Assembly: GCA_016802295.1 (NCBI GenBank)
Contig: JAESIW010000031.1
Span: 151,198 to 215,197 of the forward strand
DNA from: Brachionus rotundiformis
Lineage: Eukaryota; Rotifera; Eurotatoria; Ploima; Brachionidae
Length of the DNA: 64,000 nt
Direction: 5' to 3'
The stretch's first letter is position 1; the number at the start of each line of letters is the position of its first letter. The position numbers and the translations under genes are program-made. Positions 1-10,608 of this stretch are shown piece after piece. The notes below the pieces were generated by a model, which saw only the letters and a list, made by a program, of their open reading frames with translations, did not search any database and was not told the origin of the DNA.

Positions 1-787
1 AATTGCAAAAAAGAGATATTAATTCGAGTGTAAAAATTTTGTAAGTGCTAATTGTTTCTACAAATTTTATCTCAGCTTAATAATTAGATAAGAATAAAAT
101 GGCCACTAGTTTGAATAAAAATTTTACTTGAATTCAGATTAGATAGGGCATTGGAAAGCTTGGAGGACATTTTTAGATAAAAAATAATTAGAAATTTATT
201 AAATAATAAAATTGGAATTTTAAATTTTAAATTTTGAACATTTGTTAAGAAATTTTTTTCAATAATTAGGCAAAAATTAAGACAAAATTGTACAAATTTT
301 ATCCTACTAACACTCTAAAATTCAGTAGCAAAGTGTCAGCTTAATTTGGCATCTATTGCCAATTCTCAGTTCTATTGAATTTTCTAACTAATAAAAAAAA
401 TAGATAATTTTTTTGAGTTTTACAATTTATTCAAATCAAATAATAAAATAATAATTTAAAATTTAAGGCTAAATTTTAAAATAGAGATCAATTTTGATCA
501 GTAAATAATTCCAGCTAAGAGTCCGGACACTTTAGACCATTCATTATGAAATATGTATTTAATTAAAAGACTGCTTTAAATAGATAAAATAATGTCTTCA
601 AAAGACCTCAAAAGAATCACAACGAAAGGTACCTATTTCAAAATTTAACTTTAAATCCAAATGATGTGTATTTATAAACGGTATTGAATTAAATTAGCTG
701 TATTGATCCAAATGTTATTGTTTAAATAGACATTTTTAATTGCTCAAGGAAACAAAAAAAAATATATAAAAACGGAAAAGAATCATT
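1..787. other. AT-rich stretch, no gene seen
   Basis: Very AT-rich sequence with stops in all frames. I see no coding segment, tRNA or repeat unit. It lies downstream of elongin B and probably contains that gene's short 3' UTR. Confidence 0.6.
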
Positions 788-1165
788 TTATTTATCACTG
801 GAGTCCATGTTAGCCTGAGAGTTAGTCGAGTCGCCCTTCATCACATCAGGCAGATCAGGTGGTGTCGAAACGGGCGTTATTTCCAATGGTTCAAAGTCTT
901 CGCTGGAGCCCTCGCGGAACGCGAGTCCAATGGCCTCGGGGAGCTGCGCCCGGGCCGTAGAGTGCGTGTAGCCGTAGTCGCTGAGCTGTTTCGAGTCGTC
1001 CATCAAAATTGGCTGATCCTTGGTTAACTTGAACAGCTGCTGGTCCTCGGGCGCCTTTTTCAGAATGCCTTCAACCATTTTTTTTACTTCATAAACAGTG
1101 GTTGTCTCTTTGGCATCTGCAAATATGGTCGTCTTGTGACGTCTTATCATCAAAAAAACATCCAT
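788..1165 (-). CDS. ELOB: Elongin-B
   Basis: Single-exon gene of 125 residues. Elongin B is a ubiquitin-like partner of elongin C in the SIII transcription elongation factor and in VHL-box and SOCS-box cullin E3 ligases. The first residues, MDVFLMIRRHKTTIF, are nearly identical to the animal protein, followed by the ubiquitin-like fold (about residues 1-85) and the family tail with a PPDLPDVMK motif near residues 103-111. Usual length is 118, so the protein is complete; the extra residues are in the central loop and tail. The start ATG is the first in frame and matches the family N-terminus. The middle of the ORF is far more GC-rich than anything around it, while the encoded protein is an ordinary animal elongin B. 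Confidence 0.97.
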   Translation of the reverse strand: MDVFLMIRRHKTTIFADAKETTTVYEVKKMVEGILKKAPEDQQLFKLTKDQPILMDDSKQLSDYGYTHSTARAQLPEAIGLAFREGSSEDFEPLEITPVSTPPDLPDVMKGDSTNSQANMDSSDK

Positions 1166-2265
1166 TCTTACTTTTTTTCTAAATAAAAAATTTTTTTTTC
1201 AAAATAGCTTTATTTAAATACCAGATTAATTAACTAGGACAATTGGATGGCCAAGATTAGACAAGGATTACTTATCATCCTATTACAATGAAATACGAGG
1301 TTTTAAAACAAAAAAATAAAAAAAATAAAATAAAAATTATTTCTCTATATTTAAATTTTATTTTATATTTTTTAATTAGATGAAAACTTTCTAGTAATGC
1401 AATAAAGTTTTTGAATTTTGTTTTGATTTTTTCTATAGTGATTTCTCTGCTGAAACTTTTGCTTAAGTTAATATTTTTTTGTAAATTTATTCTCTTACTA
1501 ACAAGTAGAAACCTAATTTATAAAATATTATAAAATATTACCAAAATTGGTGCGAAAAAGCATTCTCTAAGCTCTTTACGGCTTAAAAATAGCTCACTTC
1601 TTATTAATAAATTAACAATCAACTAGATTACTAAGATTTGACCATATTATTTAGATTAAATTTCAGCCCAAAGCCTTTTGTTGATTAATGAGCACTAAGA
1701 AGCTAAACTTATTAGTTATATTTATCTCCCGAACTTAATTTAATATATTCAGCTACAAAAAACGCTACTTGGCGAAAAATACCAAAAAAACACAATCAAA
1801 TTTTATTATTAATCTATCAAAAAATCTTTCTACACCTAAATAAATTATTAGTTGATAAACTATTTTTATACTTGAATTATTTGATACATATAAAACTATT
1901 TGTTTAGTTTTATCAAATATTTACGTGGACCGGGTCCAGTTCTAATACTTAGATACGTGAAATAAATATTTAATCAATATTTGTCCCATTTAAAAAATAT
2001 ATTTGACCAATTTGATCTTATAAAGTTAAAATTCGAGTTTAAAATTTTAAGTTCTAATTAAAAAAAAATAGAATTTGGTACAATTCTAAACTAAAATAAT
2101 AGAAATAAACTTGTGTAGATAAAAATTAAAAAATAAAATGTCTTAAACCAGCATTATGACTTGATTATTGGATTTATTGGTTTAAAATAATAATTTGAAT
2201 TTTTATTAGCATAAATTAAAAATTTTCTAAACCAGGAAGAATCACAAAATTGCGTTCTAGTCGAC
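1166..2265. other. Intergenic, no gene seen
   Basis: AT-rich spacer between elongin B (-) and the CREC gene (+), so it must hold both promoters. The only notable feature is a short perfect palindrome TGGACC-G-GGTCCA at 1926-1938, more GC-rich than its surroundings. No reading frame or RNA gene was recognised. Confidence 0.55.
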
Positions 2266-3288
2266 ATGATTAATCAATTCTTTTTGTTTATCTATTTTTT
2301 AGTCCTAGCTTACGCGGATATAGAATATGCCATTGAGGAAGGTCCAGTGACAAATCTATCAGATAAAACTATTACCAGTCTAGGTAGATTTGATAAAAAT
2401 ATAAACAAAATTTGAAAAAAAAATACTAATTTATCTAAGATAATGAACTATGTACAGGTGAGCATTTGTGGAAGTTTCTAAGAAAAAAAATTGACCACAA
2501 TAATGACTCGGTAATTACAATTAATGAAATGGAAGACTATCTTTGGAAGCGGACAAAGTAGGCTATAGTCAAAAAAGTAATTGAAGGTAAAATACTAATT
2601 TTATTGCCGAAGGGAGCTCAATTTGGAAGAAATGGACAAGCAGTTGGCTGAAATCGACCCTAAACATAGTGGCAAAGTCAAATTTGATGATTATGTCAAA
2701 AATATTTTTGTGGAAGTGGAGGATTTAAAAGTCTTAGATGCCGAGGCAGTCGATAATGACACAAAAGACTTGAAAAAATTGTTTTCCATTGAAAAAAGCA
2801 TGTGGATACATCTGGCTGGTGGTCTTGACAAGGAAATGAACTATGAAAAGTTTTACCAATTAGTTTATCCTCACGAGTTTCCTGATCTGAAAAATTTAAA
2901 TGAACAATTTACTTTCGAAGCTTATGATTCTGACAAAGATGGATTTTTATCTGTGGATGAGTTTCTTGATTTTAGTAAAGATGTAGATGAAACCATTGTA
3001 AGGCAAAAGCAGAGAAAATTTACCAAAAAAATTGATTTTGACGCGGACAATCGGCTAGACATGAAAGAGTTCAAAAAATGGAATAAACAATTGGCCCCGA
3101 GTTTGAGCGAGATAATAAATGATGAAAGAAATTATCTGCTTAATTGCTGCGATGAAAACAATGACCTCAAATTTAACCAAGTGGAAGTTGAACAAAATTG
3201 TGAATCATTTTTACATAGCCTAATTACTAATTATAGTTTAGATATTAAAAAAGAACCAAGTAATTTAAATCTAAAAGATGAACTTTGA
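2266..3288 (+). CDS. CREC-family EF-hand protein (reticulocalbin/calumenin-like), ER resident
   Basis: Three exons: 2266-2383, 2458-2557, 2613-3288; 297 residues. The N-terminus is a signal peptide (hydrophobic residues about 4-16, likely cleaved after AYA) and the protein ends in KDEL, so it should be retained in the ER lumen. Between them are EF-hand-like loops spaced as in reticulocalbins and calumenin; the best are DSDKDGFLSVDE and DFDADNRLDMKE, while others have lost acidic ligands and probably bind calcium poorly. CREC proteins chaperone secretory cargo and buffer calcium. Reading straight through exon 2 meets TAG at 2559-2561; splicing a 55-nt GT-AG intron (2558-2612) removes it and keeps the frame. 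Which CREC member it corresponds to is not resolved. AATAAA follows closely after the stop. Confidence 0.85.
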
Positions 3289-3441
3289 GCCCTTTTTTTT
3301 AATAAAATTTATTTTAAAAAAATTATCAAATGTTAACATAAATTCTTTTAATTTTCTTGTACCATTTTTACCACTTGATTAGAATAATTTATTTTGAAAT
3401 ATTAAAATAATTGGCAATTTTTAAGTTTAAAAAAAAATAAA

Positions 3442-5144
3442 ATGAACCAAGAACCCAAAGATCTTTGCACAAAACCATTGAATTTAATCGATAAGATTAA
3501 AAATAAAACAGATAGTGCAGAATTGATGGTAGAATGTTTACAATGTGACTATCAATTCGACGTACAAGACAGTTCCAAGCAGAAAAATTATCTATCTCAT
3601 TTACTTAAAGAACACCGTTTGGTCATCTCTGACGTAGATCAGATTGGTCATTTTCAAAAGTAGCCTACTCTATTAATTAAGTGTCTCATTCCTAACTTTT
3701 AAAAAGATACAATCAATATTGGAAAGGGCGATTTATACTTGGCAAAATAGATGACTTTTGTTTCAAAATTAATACCAATTCGGCTAAAGAAGATAAAGGT
3801 AGCTGAATTTAATTAGTGTTAAACTTAAGGTTACAATTTTATCATTTGTTTATTTAGGTGATGTGGAAAGTTTTTATCTGTTATGCGACGACTTGCCCGA
3901 AGACAAAGTTCTAAGAGAAAAGCTCAATATTTTTAGACTTGTAAAATAAAATAAATTTTTTAATTAACTAAAGATAAAAAATTAGGAAAAAGCTCTGGCT
4001 CAACAAGAAATAGAACGAAATGATAAAAACTACTTTCGAGATTGTTTATTTTGCGGGCAGCAAATTGGCAATAACCGGTACCTAATTTATATCTTAATTA
4101 ATTAATTAAAAAAATAATTTATTTAAAAATTTATTCCAAGATCCGATTTGTTACAGCACATGTCCGAAAGCCATAATTTTAATGTCGGACATGCGGACAA
4201 TTTGGTCTATTTTGAAGAATTTTATCAAAAATTAAACCAACGAATTGAAATGTAAAATTGTATCTTAAATTAAATCTCATATTAGATAGTTAATTTTTAT
4301 TTTAAGGAATAAATGTTTATTTTGTGAAAAAATTTTTTACAATAAGCAAACACTCAAGGAACATATGAGAAAGAAGCAACACAAATCAATCAATCCGAAT
4401 AATCGGGAATTTGATAAATTTTATATTATAAACTATCTAGTTAGCATTGATGAATTGAGATAATTTTTTTTATAAAATTATTTATTTAAAAAAAGGAGTA
4501 TAGTAAATACTGGCAGGAGATTAAAGATGAAAAAGATACAGAAGAGATAAAAATGCATAATCTCGAGTAAAAAAGTTCTTTATTTGAGGATGAAAAATTA
4601 TCTTATCTTAAAAAAAGAAATCCTTCGCTTGATGATTGGAATGATCCGGTACAAACTTATTATTGTTGTCTATTCTGTGACGAGTCATTTGAGGATGAAA
4701 ACGAGATACTCAGTCACATGAGTCTCGGACATGAGTTTGATCTGAAATCTATTGAATTTTTGTCTTTTTATAATCAGGTGAAATTAATAAATTATATCAG
4801 AAGACAGGTAATTAATACTTAAAAGGATATTTAAAGCAAAAAATTAATTTTTATTTAAGAATTTCCTTAAAAATTGTTTTATTTGTACACACAAGTTTGA
4901 TTCAAATGAAGAATTATTAAAGCATTTGGAATCAAATGGTCATATAAAAGAGTTTCCAGATATGGATTTATGGGACCAGTCAGAGTACTATTTTTCGACA
5001 TTTGAAGATGACAATCTGCTTTGTTTGCTTGATGATAATGGGTACAACAAAGACGAGTCAAAAATAAAAGTTATACCCGAAGATATAAAAATTGAGGTCG
5101 GAAAAGAGTTACTAGAAAGTTTAAAAGATCTAGACTTGAACTAA
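3442..5144 (+). CDS. ZNF277: Zinc finger protein 277
   Basis: Nine exons: 3442-3659, 3707-3798, 3858-3940, 3986-4077, 4141-4251, 4307-4439, 4496-4566, 4618-4807, 4860-5144; 424 residues, complete. ZNF277 is a nuclear/cytoplasmic C2H2 protein linked to Polycomb and to ribosomal protein uS5 in other animals. It shows the family's distinctive blocks: the LLKEHRLVISDVDQI finger, LLCDDLPEDKVLRE, the atypical finger CLFCEKIF with HMRKKQHKSINP, the finger CLFCDESFEDENE, and the C-terminal DLWDQSEYYFSTFEDDNLLC block. A TAA in exon 7 frame is removed by a 51-nt intron (4567-4617). All introns are 45-63 nt with GT-AG ends. It is convergent with tektin-4. Confidence 0.95.
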
Positions 5145-5646
5145 ATTTAAAAATTAAATTTAATTTAAATATTTGATTAAAAATAAAAATTAAGTAAATT
5201 TTTTTTCCATTCTTTCATAAACTTGCTTGGTCAAATAGTCTCTAATTTTTTTGGAAAACTATTTCTTAAAAAGAATTAGTAAATGGTGCTGAGATCGAGA
5301 TTCTTATGCGTTCATGGCACAGTATCTGTATTTGGCACAGTTAGTTCCAATTAACAAGAGAATATCTTATATCTTATTTGAGAAAAAACCAAAATATATT
5401 AAATAAAGGTATTCAATTCAATCTCATATTAATTTAATTTAGAATTCAGAACAAAAACAAAATTGTTTTCTTAAAGCTACCAAGCATATTTTTATGGCAA
5501 GGTTTTCAAAACATTTATTGTTATTTTTGTTAATTTTCAAAATTGCTTTTTTATAATAAATCAATATTCAAAATAAAATATTTTTATTTATTTTTTAAAT
5601 TTAATCATATAAATAAAGATGAATTTTTGTATAAAAATCTTTAATT
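5145..5646. other. Convergent 3' spacer
   Basis: Spacer between the 3' ends of ZNF277 (+) and tektin-4 (-), containing the poly(A) regions of both. A short direct repeat of GGCACAGT occurs near 5315-5345. No gene seen. Confidence 0.55.
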
Positions 5647-7277
5647 TTAAGCGCTGTATCCTAACAAGCGGTTTATATTCGGATAACTATTTCTTATGGG
5701 CAAGCACTTATCTCTATCAGTGTACAACGACTTGGTTTTCATGGCTATTTCTTTCTCTAAAATCATTCTGTCATCATTTAATTTATTAAGATTTTCCTCA
5801 GCCTGGTTCAATTGTCTTATTAATTGGTCCACAGATTGAGAAATTTCCAAAACTTCGCCAACCAATCTTGAAAAAAAAAATTCTTAATTTAAAAATCCTT
5901 GTAAAATATTGATAGAAATTCTACTGGGTATGAGGAGGATCGCGGCACAATTCGATTCCTTGACGAACAGATCTATCATGAAGTCTTGTCTGGGCAACTT
6001 TCATCGGAGCTTCTTTGTCCTTAATTGCTTTCTTCAACTGGACAATGTTATTTTCTTGTCTGGAAATCTCGTCCAAAGTATTCTCCAATTGATTTTCCAA
6101 TTTGGCTTTGGTGGCAGCCATTTCTTCAATGCGTTTGGCAAATGCGTTCTCCACTCTATCAGCTTCTTCCTTCATATCTTTGGCCGCATCTTGGATTATT
6201 TGGTTAATCAGCTCTCTCATTTGAATTGAAGCCATGCGCTGGTTCTCCGCAGCCACTATGTTATCATGGGAGTTTTGGGCCCATGATTCCGGAGTTGATT
6301 GACTTAAAAATTACCAATTAAAAAATAAAAACTTTTTTTTTATTAAATTTTTTATTAGAATACAATTCTTGGTATCTAGCAGCTCCTGGATAGTACATGA
6401 TATCTACATCAGTATTTTTTCTTGATAGAGCTTTACTATCCGCTCTATCGGTCTCAAATTTATTGCTCCAGTCGTGTTCCAATATGTGCTTGGCATTTCG
6501 GTTAGCTCTTTTATATAATTTTTAAATTTGAATAAAAAATATTTTATTTTATTATTTTTGCCAATACTTTATTTGGTTTTCAGCCTCTTCAATGGTCTTT
6601 CTGAGCAAATGCTGGACATTGTTTATCAAGTCGATTTCTTTTCTCAAATGAATCTCAACTTCGTCCACCACTCGGTCAACTCCATATCTATGTAGCTCTC
6701 TGTTGTTCAAAGTTTCTGTGGCAATGTGCAACGGTGAGGTAGTCGCATCTAAGGCCCGTTGAGTGCGACGCTTTTGCTGGACAAGCAAATCTGTCTCCGC
6801 AGTAATGTCCTCTATTTCCCTCAGTAGCTCTTTTTTCCAAAAATTTACATCATGTAAACGCTCTTGGAGTCGCTTGGTGGACAAAGCCTGAGTTCGGTTG
6901 GTAGTTTCCCTAGTTTCGTTTTCCACACGATTCGACTCCCATCTATTTTGCTCGGAAACATTTCTGTCCGCAAAAGCCTGGTAGTATTTGGCATAGTTGT
7001 TGTGATGCCATTCTTGTGGATTATATTTGTTGGCTCTAAAGCCAACATTGGAAACACCGCGGTCCGGACCAGCATTGGTGGCCACATTTGGGTTAAATTC
7101 TATTTTAGTGTTGTCCTGGGCCTGGTATGAAGTGTAGCCTGGATAGTATCCCGGAAAATAGGCCTCATTCTCAGCTGATAATCCAATGTCAGTACCAGTG
7201 ACTGTGTTGGTTTTTACAAATGGGGTTGGCGGGCCTGCAGCACGTTCTTTTGGTAAAAAAGCGGTACTTGTTGCCAT
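5647..7277 (-). CDS. TEKT4: Tektin-4
   Basis: Four exons on the minus strand: 7277-6568, 6507-6364, 6302-5925, 5866-5647; 483 residues. Tektins are coiled-coil filament proteins inside the A-tubule of axonemal doublets, so the animal has motile cilia or flagella. Tektin-4 identity rests on the segment around YAKYYQAFADRNVSEQNR (residues about 95-112), on AIKDKEAPMKVAQTRL and on the C-terminal EKEIAMKTKSLYTDRDKC block. The tektin nonapeptide RPNVELCRD appears here as RQGIELCRD, with the PN pair replaced. Introns are 58-61 nt, GT-AG. The N-terminus is slightly longer than in vertebrates and Tyr/Pro-rich. A partial RFX X-box lies about 140 bp upstream. Confidence 0.93.
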
Positions 7278-8413
7278 ATCAAGTGACTGTAGAGGGTTTA
7301 ATAACCAAAATGAATAAATGCGCTTTTTTTTTATTTACTGATTATTGGTAAAAAAAAATTTTCTCGTCTTCAAGTTTAGTTATATATTTTTTTAATTTTA
7401 CACAATACATTATTCGTGTTGCTAGGCTCCGAGAACTCCTTGTATAATATTATTTTATATTTAAGTTTTTTTATTTTTTATATTTTTTAATAGTAATTTG
7501 TTAACAAAAGTAAATTATAAAGTTTATAAGAAGTACTCGGATTTGGCAGATTTTCAAAAGCATTTTGCTAAAATGTTTTCATTCATGTTACCAATTTAAT
7601 TCTTACCAAATTTTTTTCTTAGCTACTAATTTTTAAAGAAAATTTAAATTTAAAATTAATCAAATAATCTAATCTAATAATTTGATGAATTAGAATACTA
7701 ATCAAGTTAATGTGGTTGTGCCAGTCGCCATATCCACGCCTAAATGGTTTAATGTTATAAATTAGATATGGGCAATAGCAAACAAATATTTAATAGTTTC
7801 ATTTAGATACCTGTTGATAAAATATTTAATTTTTTTCAGATTTAAAAATTTTAAATTAATAAAAATGATAAAAATCTTATCAATCTTAAGATGATAGTTT
7901 CATTTCACAAGTGTTTCATATTATTAAGAGACCTTAGAAAATAAATTATTATATTTTTTTGTTTGAAAAGTTGAACAAACTGAAGAATGATATTTAAATT
8001 CGATTTTCTTAAAATACATAATTATATCTTGTTAGAAAATTAATTATTTTGAAGTAATTTCATCTCTTAAGTTATTAAGCAACTAAAGAGTAAAATTATT
8101 TTTAAACAAAAATCAATTAAAAATAAAAATAAAAAAATCATAATTGAATGTTTATAAATTGGTCTGTAAAAGTTTTTCATTTTTATTTAAAATGCAAAAT
8201 TATGAAAATCAATCCTGGAATATTAAAAGCAAAAAATAAAAAACAGCATAATATTATTTTTATTTTTGATAATAGGAATATTTTTCTATTTAAGTCTATC
8301 TCAGTTATTTGAAAATCTAAGCTCTTTACAAACAAATTCTTACCTGACAGATATAAAATAATACTTAATGTCAGCATATAAAAATTTACTTTTAATTTAA
8401 TTTAAATTAAAGT
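7278..8413. other. Divergent promoter region between TEKT4 and the FLVCR-like gene
   Basis: AT-rich spacer shared by the starts of tektin-4 (-) and the FLVCR-like gene (+). It includes the X-box-like site at 7418-7430. No other coding sequence was recognised; the short minus ORF near 8183-8377 is low complexity and not convincing. Confidence 0.5.
7418..7430. promoter_or_regulatory. Candidate RFX X-box (partial)
   Basis: GTTGCTAGGCTCC: the first half matches the RFX half-site RYYNYY perfectly, the second half is imperfect. It sits about 140-150 bp upstream of the tektin-4 start, the place expected for an X-box driving a ciliary gene. Confidence 0.35.
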
Positions 8414-10421
8414 ATGTTAAGGGTAATTTATTTTAAGTTTTAGTTTTGATACACTTTTTTCTAATTGACCTTTAAATAGCCTGGTGCAAGTCTTTTATCT
8501 CTTAAACCGGTTGGCAAATCGTCGCTTGATGTGCGAGCTGTGTCAAGCGAAGTACTAAATGACAACAAACTGTATCTATTGGTAAACTCGAATAATGAGA
8601 TCACAACCAACCAGTTAAAAACGCCTGAAATAGACCATGAGGCAAACAGTGAATCGAAAATTCAAATTATCTATTCTACAGATAACTCAGTTGATACAGA
8701 GATAAAACTTTATGGAAGAAGATGGTTAATATTGTTTATATTTAGCTTTATTTCGCTTCTAAGCGCATTCAATTGGATCGAATATAATATTGTCCAAGAT
8801 GTGGTCATTTTCTACTATAACAAAAGTCTACCAGATGATCAAGTAAAAAAAATTGACGCCGTCAATTGGTTTTCCATGGTTTACATGCTGTGCTACATTC
8901 CATTGGTTTTTCCAGCCATGTTTCTATTGGAAAGAAAGGGTCTCAAATTGTCGTGCTCAATTGGAGCATTTCTGACGCTTTTAGGTTCTGTCATTAAATG
9001 TTTTGCAGTTGATCAAAGCTTGTTCTATCTGGCCATGACAGGACAAACTTTTTGTGCAATTGGTCAAGCATTTACGCTTGGAGTTCCGGCTAGACTGTCA
9101 GCTTTGTGGTTTGGCCCCAATGAAATTGGTCTGGCCACTTCGGTACAAATAAATTTTTCTCTTAGATTAACTATTGTACTAATAACCAATTTAGATTGGG
9201 GTTTTTGGCAATCAATTGGGCACAGCTATTGGCTTTGTTATACCACCTCGTTTAGTTGACAAAAAAGATCCCATTTATGTTATAGAAAAGAATTTCTACT
9301 ACATGTTCATAGCAGTATCTGTTCTATGCGGCATATTTTTTATCTTATCTTTTATTTGTATGGCTTATTGATTTTTTTTTAATTTTGACTAAAAATTTTT
9401 AAAAAGTTATAAGTAATCAGCCTGCCAAAGCTCCTAGCAGAGCTCAGTTGGAAGTAAGAAAAGAAGCGGCATTAAGAAAAGACACTAATGATTATGACAT
9501 TTTTAAACACTCACTTCTAAATTTGTTTAAAAATTTCAACTATATTTTGGTATTGGTATCTTACGGTGTTAATACAGGTGTCTATTATTCAATCAGTACT
9601 CTGTTAAATCTAATTATATCGAACTATTATGAGGTAATTTAAATTTGTTTAATTTTTTTGGCAATACAAAAAAGCTAAATTCAGAATGAAAATGAAAACA
9701 TTGGTATAATTGGTTTGATTCTGGTAGCCTCGGGCCTGATCGGTGCCGTGGTATGTGGCTTTGTGCTCGACAGAACTAAACAATTTAAGTAATTTATTAA
9801 ATTAATGATAAAAATATTAATTTGACTAAGCCAAATGTTCAAAGATACACAACATTAGTGATTTATGGGAGCTCTTTTTTGGCCATGATCATATTTTCTC
9901 TAACACTTCAAGTTAACATTTGGATAATATTTTTAACAACTTTTCTTCTTGGGTAAACATTTTGAAACCAATTTATTTTTATAAAGCTTAATTAATTTTC
10001 TTTCGAAAGTTTTTTTATGACTGGCTATCTTCCAGTTGGTTTTGAGCTGGCCGCCGAGGTAACTTATCCGGTGCCAGAAGGAACATCATGTGGTCTTTTG
10101 AATTCTTCGGCTCAAGTAAGTCTTTCTGGACCAATTTCAAGACCAATTTATTTTATTTAATTAAAATTTAATAATCCAGATCTTTGGTATTTTATTCACT
10201 TACACTCAAGGCCGTATTATATTTTCATACGGTCCATTTTATGGTAATCTCTTTCTTATCATAATGCTTTTAATTGGAACCATTTTAACTGGTAATTTAA
10301 GATAAAATTTTTTAAATGATTGATTAAATATTTTATCAAAGCTTTGGTAAAACAAAATTTTAAGCGGCAACAAGCAATCAACATGGCCTTAAAAGAAATC
10401 GAAGAACATGAACATTCTTAA
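8414..10421 (+). CDS. FLVCR: FLVCR-family MFS transporter, copy A
   Basis: Nine exons: 8414-8422, 8480-9142, 9195-9357, 9407-9633, 9685-9788, 9845-9952, 10010-10115, 10180-10291, 10342-10421; 523 residues, about 12 TM segments. FLVCR1/2 proteins are plasma-membrane or mitochondrial transporters of choline/ethanolamine, also reported for heme. Family hallmarks are RRWLILFIFS at TM1, VNWFSMVYMLCYIPLVFPA, LWFGPNEIGLATS followed by GVFGNQLGTAIGF, and YPVPEGTSCGLLN near TM10. No ATG opens the large exon 2; the nearest consistent start is a 9-nt coding micro-exon (Met-Leu-Arg, 8414-8422) joined in phase over a 57-nt intron. This start is inferred. The gene is followed 187 bp later by a paralogue with the same intron phases. 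Confidence 0.9.
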
Positions 10422-10608
10422 ATTGGTCTTTTTTTAAAAAATAAAATAAATTTTAATCAAAATGATCTTTTTTTTTTGATTTTATTAATTAAATTAAAAT
10501 TTAATTAGATAAAAAAGAATTTTAATTTAATTTTCATTAGTTCAAATAAAGCCTAAAATAAAATTAATTAAAATAAAGAGAACGAAAAATTTATCTGTGC
10601 TGAAAAAA

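Noticed and set aside
2559..2561. In-frame TAG in the CREC gene, suggesting readthrough, a changed genetic code or a pseudogene.
   Set aside because: A 55-nt GT-AG intron (2558-2612) removes it and joins the reading frame exactly.
4567..4569. In-frame TAA in ZNF277.
   Set aside because: Removed by a 51-nt intron (4567-4617) with the frame kept and family residues on both sides; no evidence for recoding.
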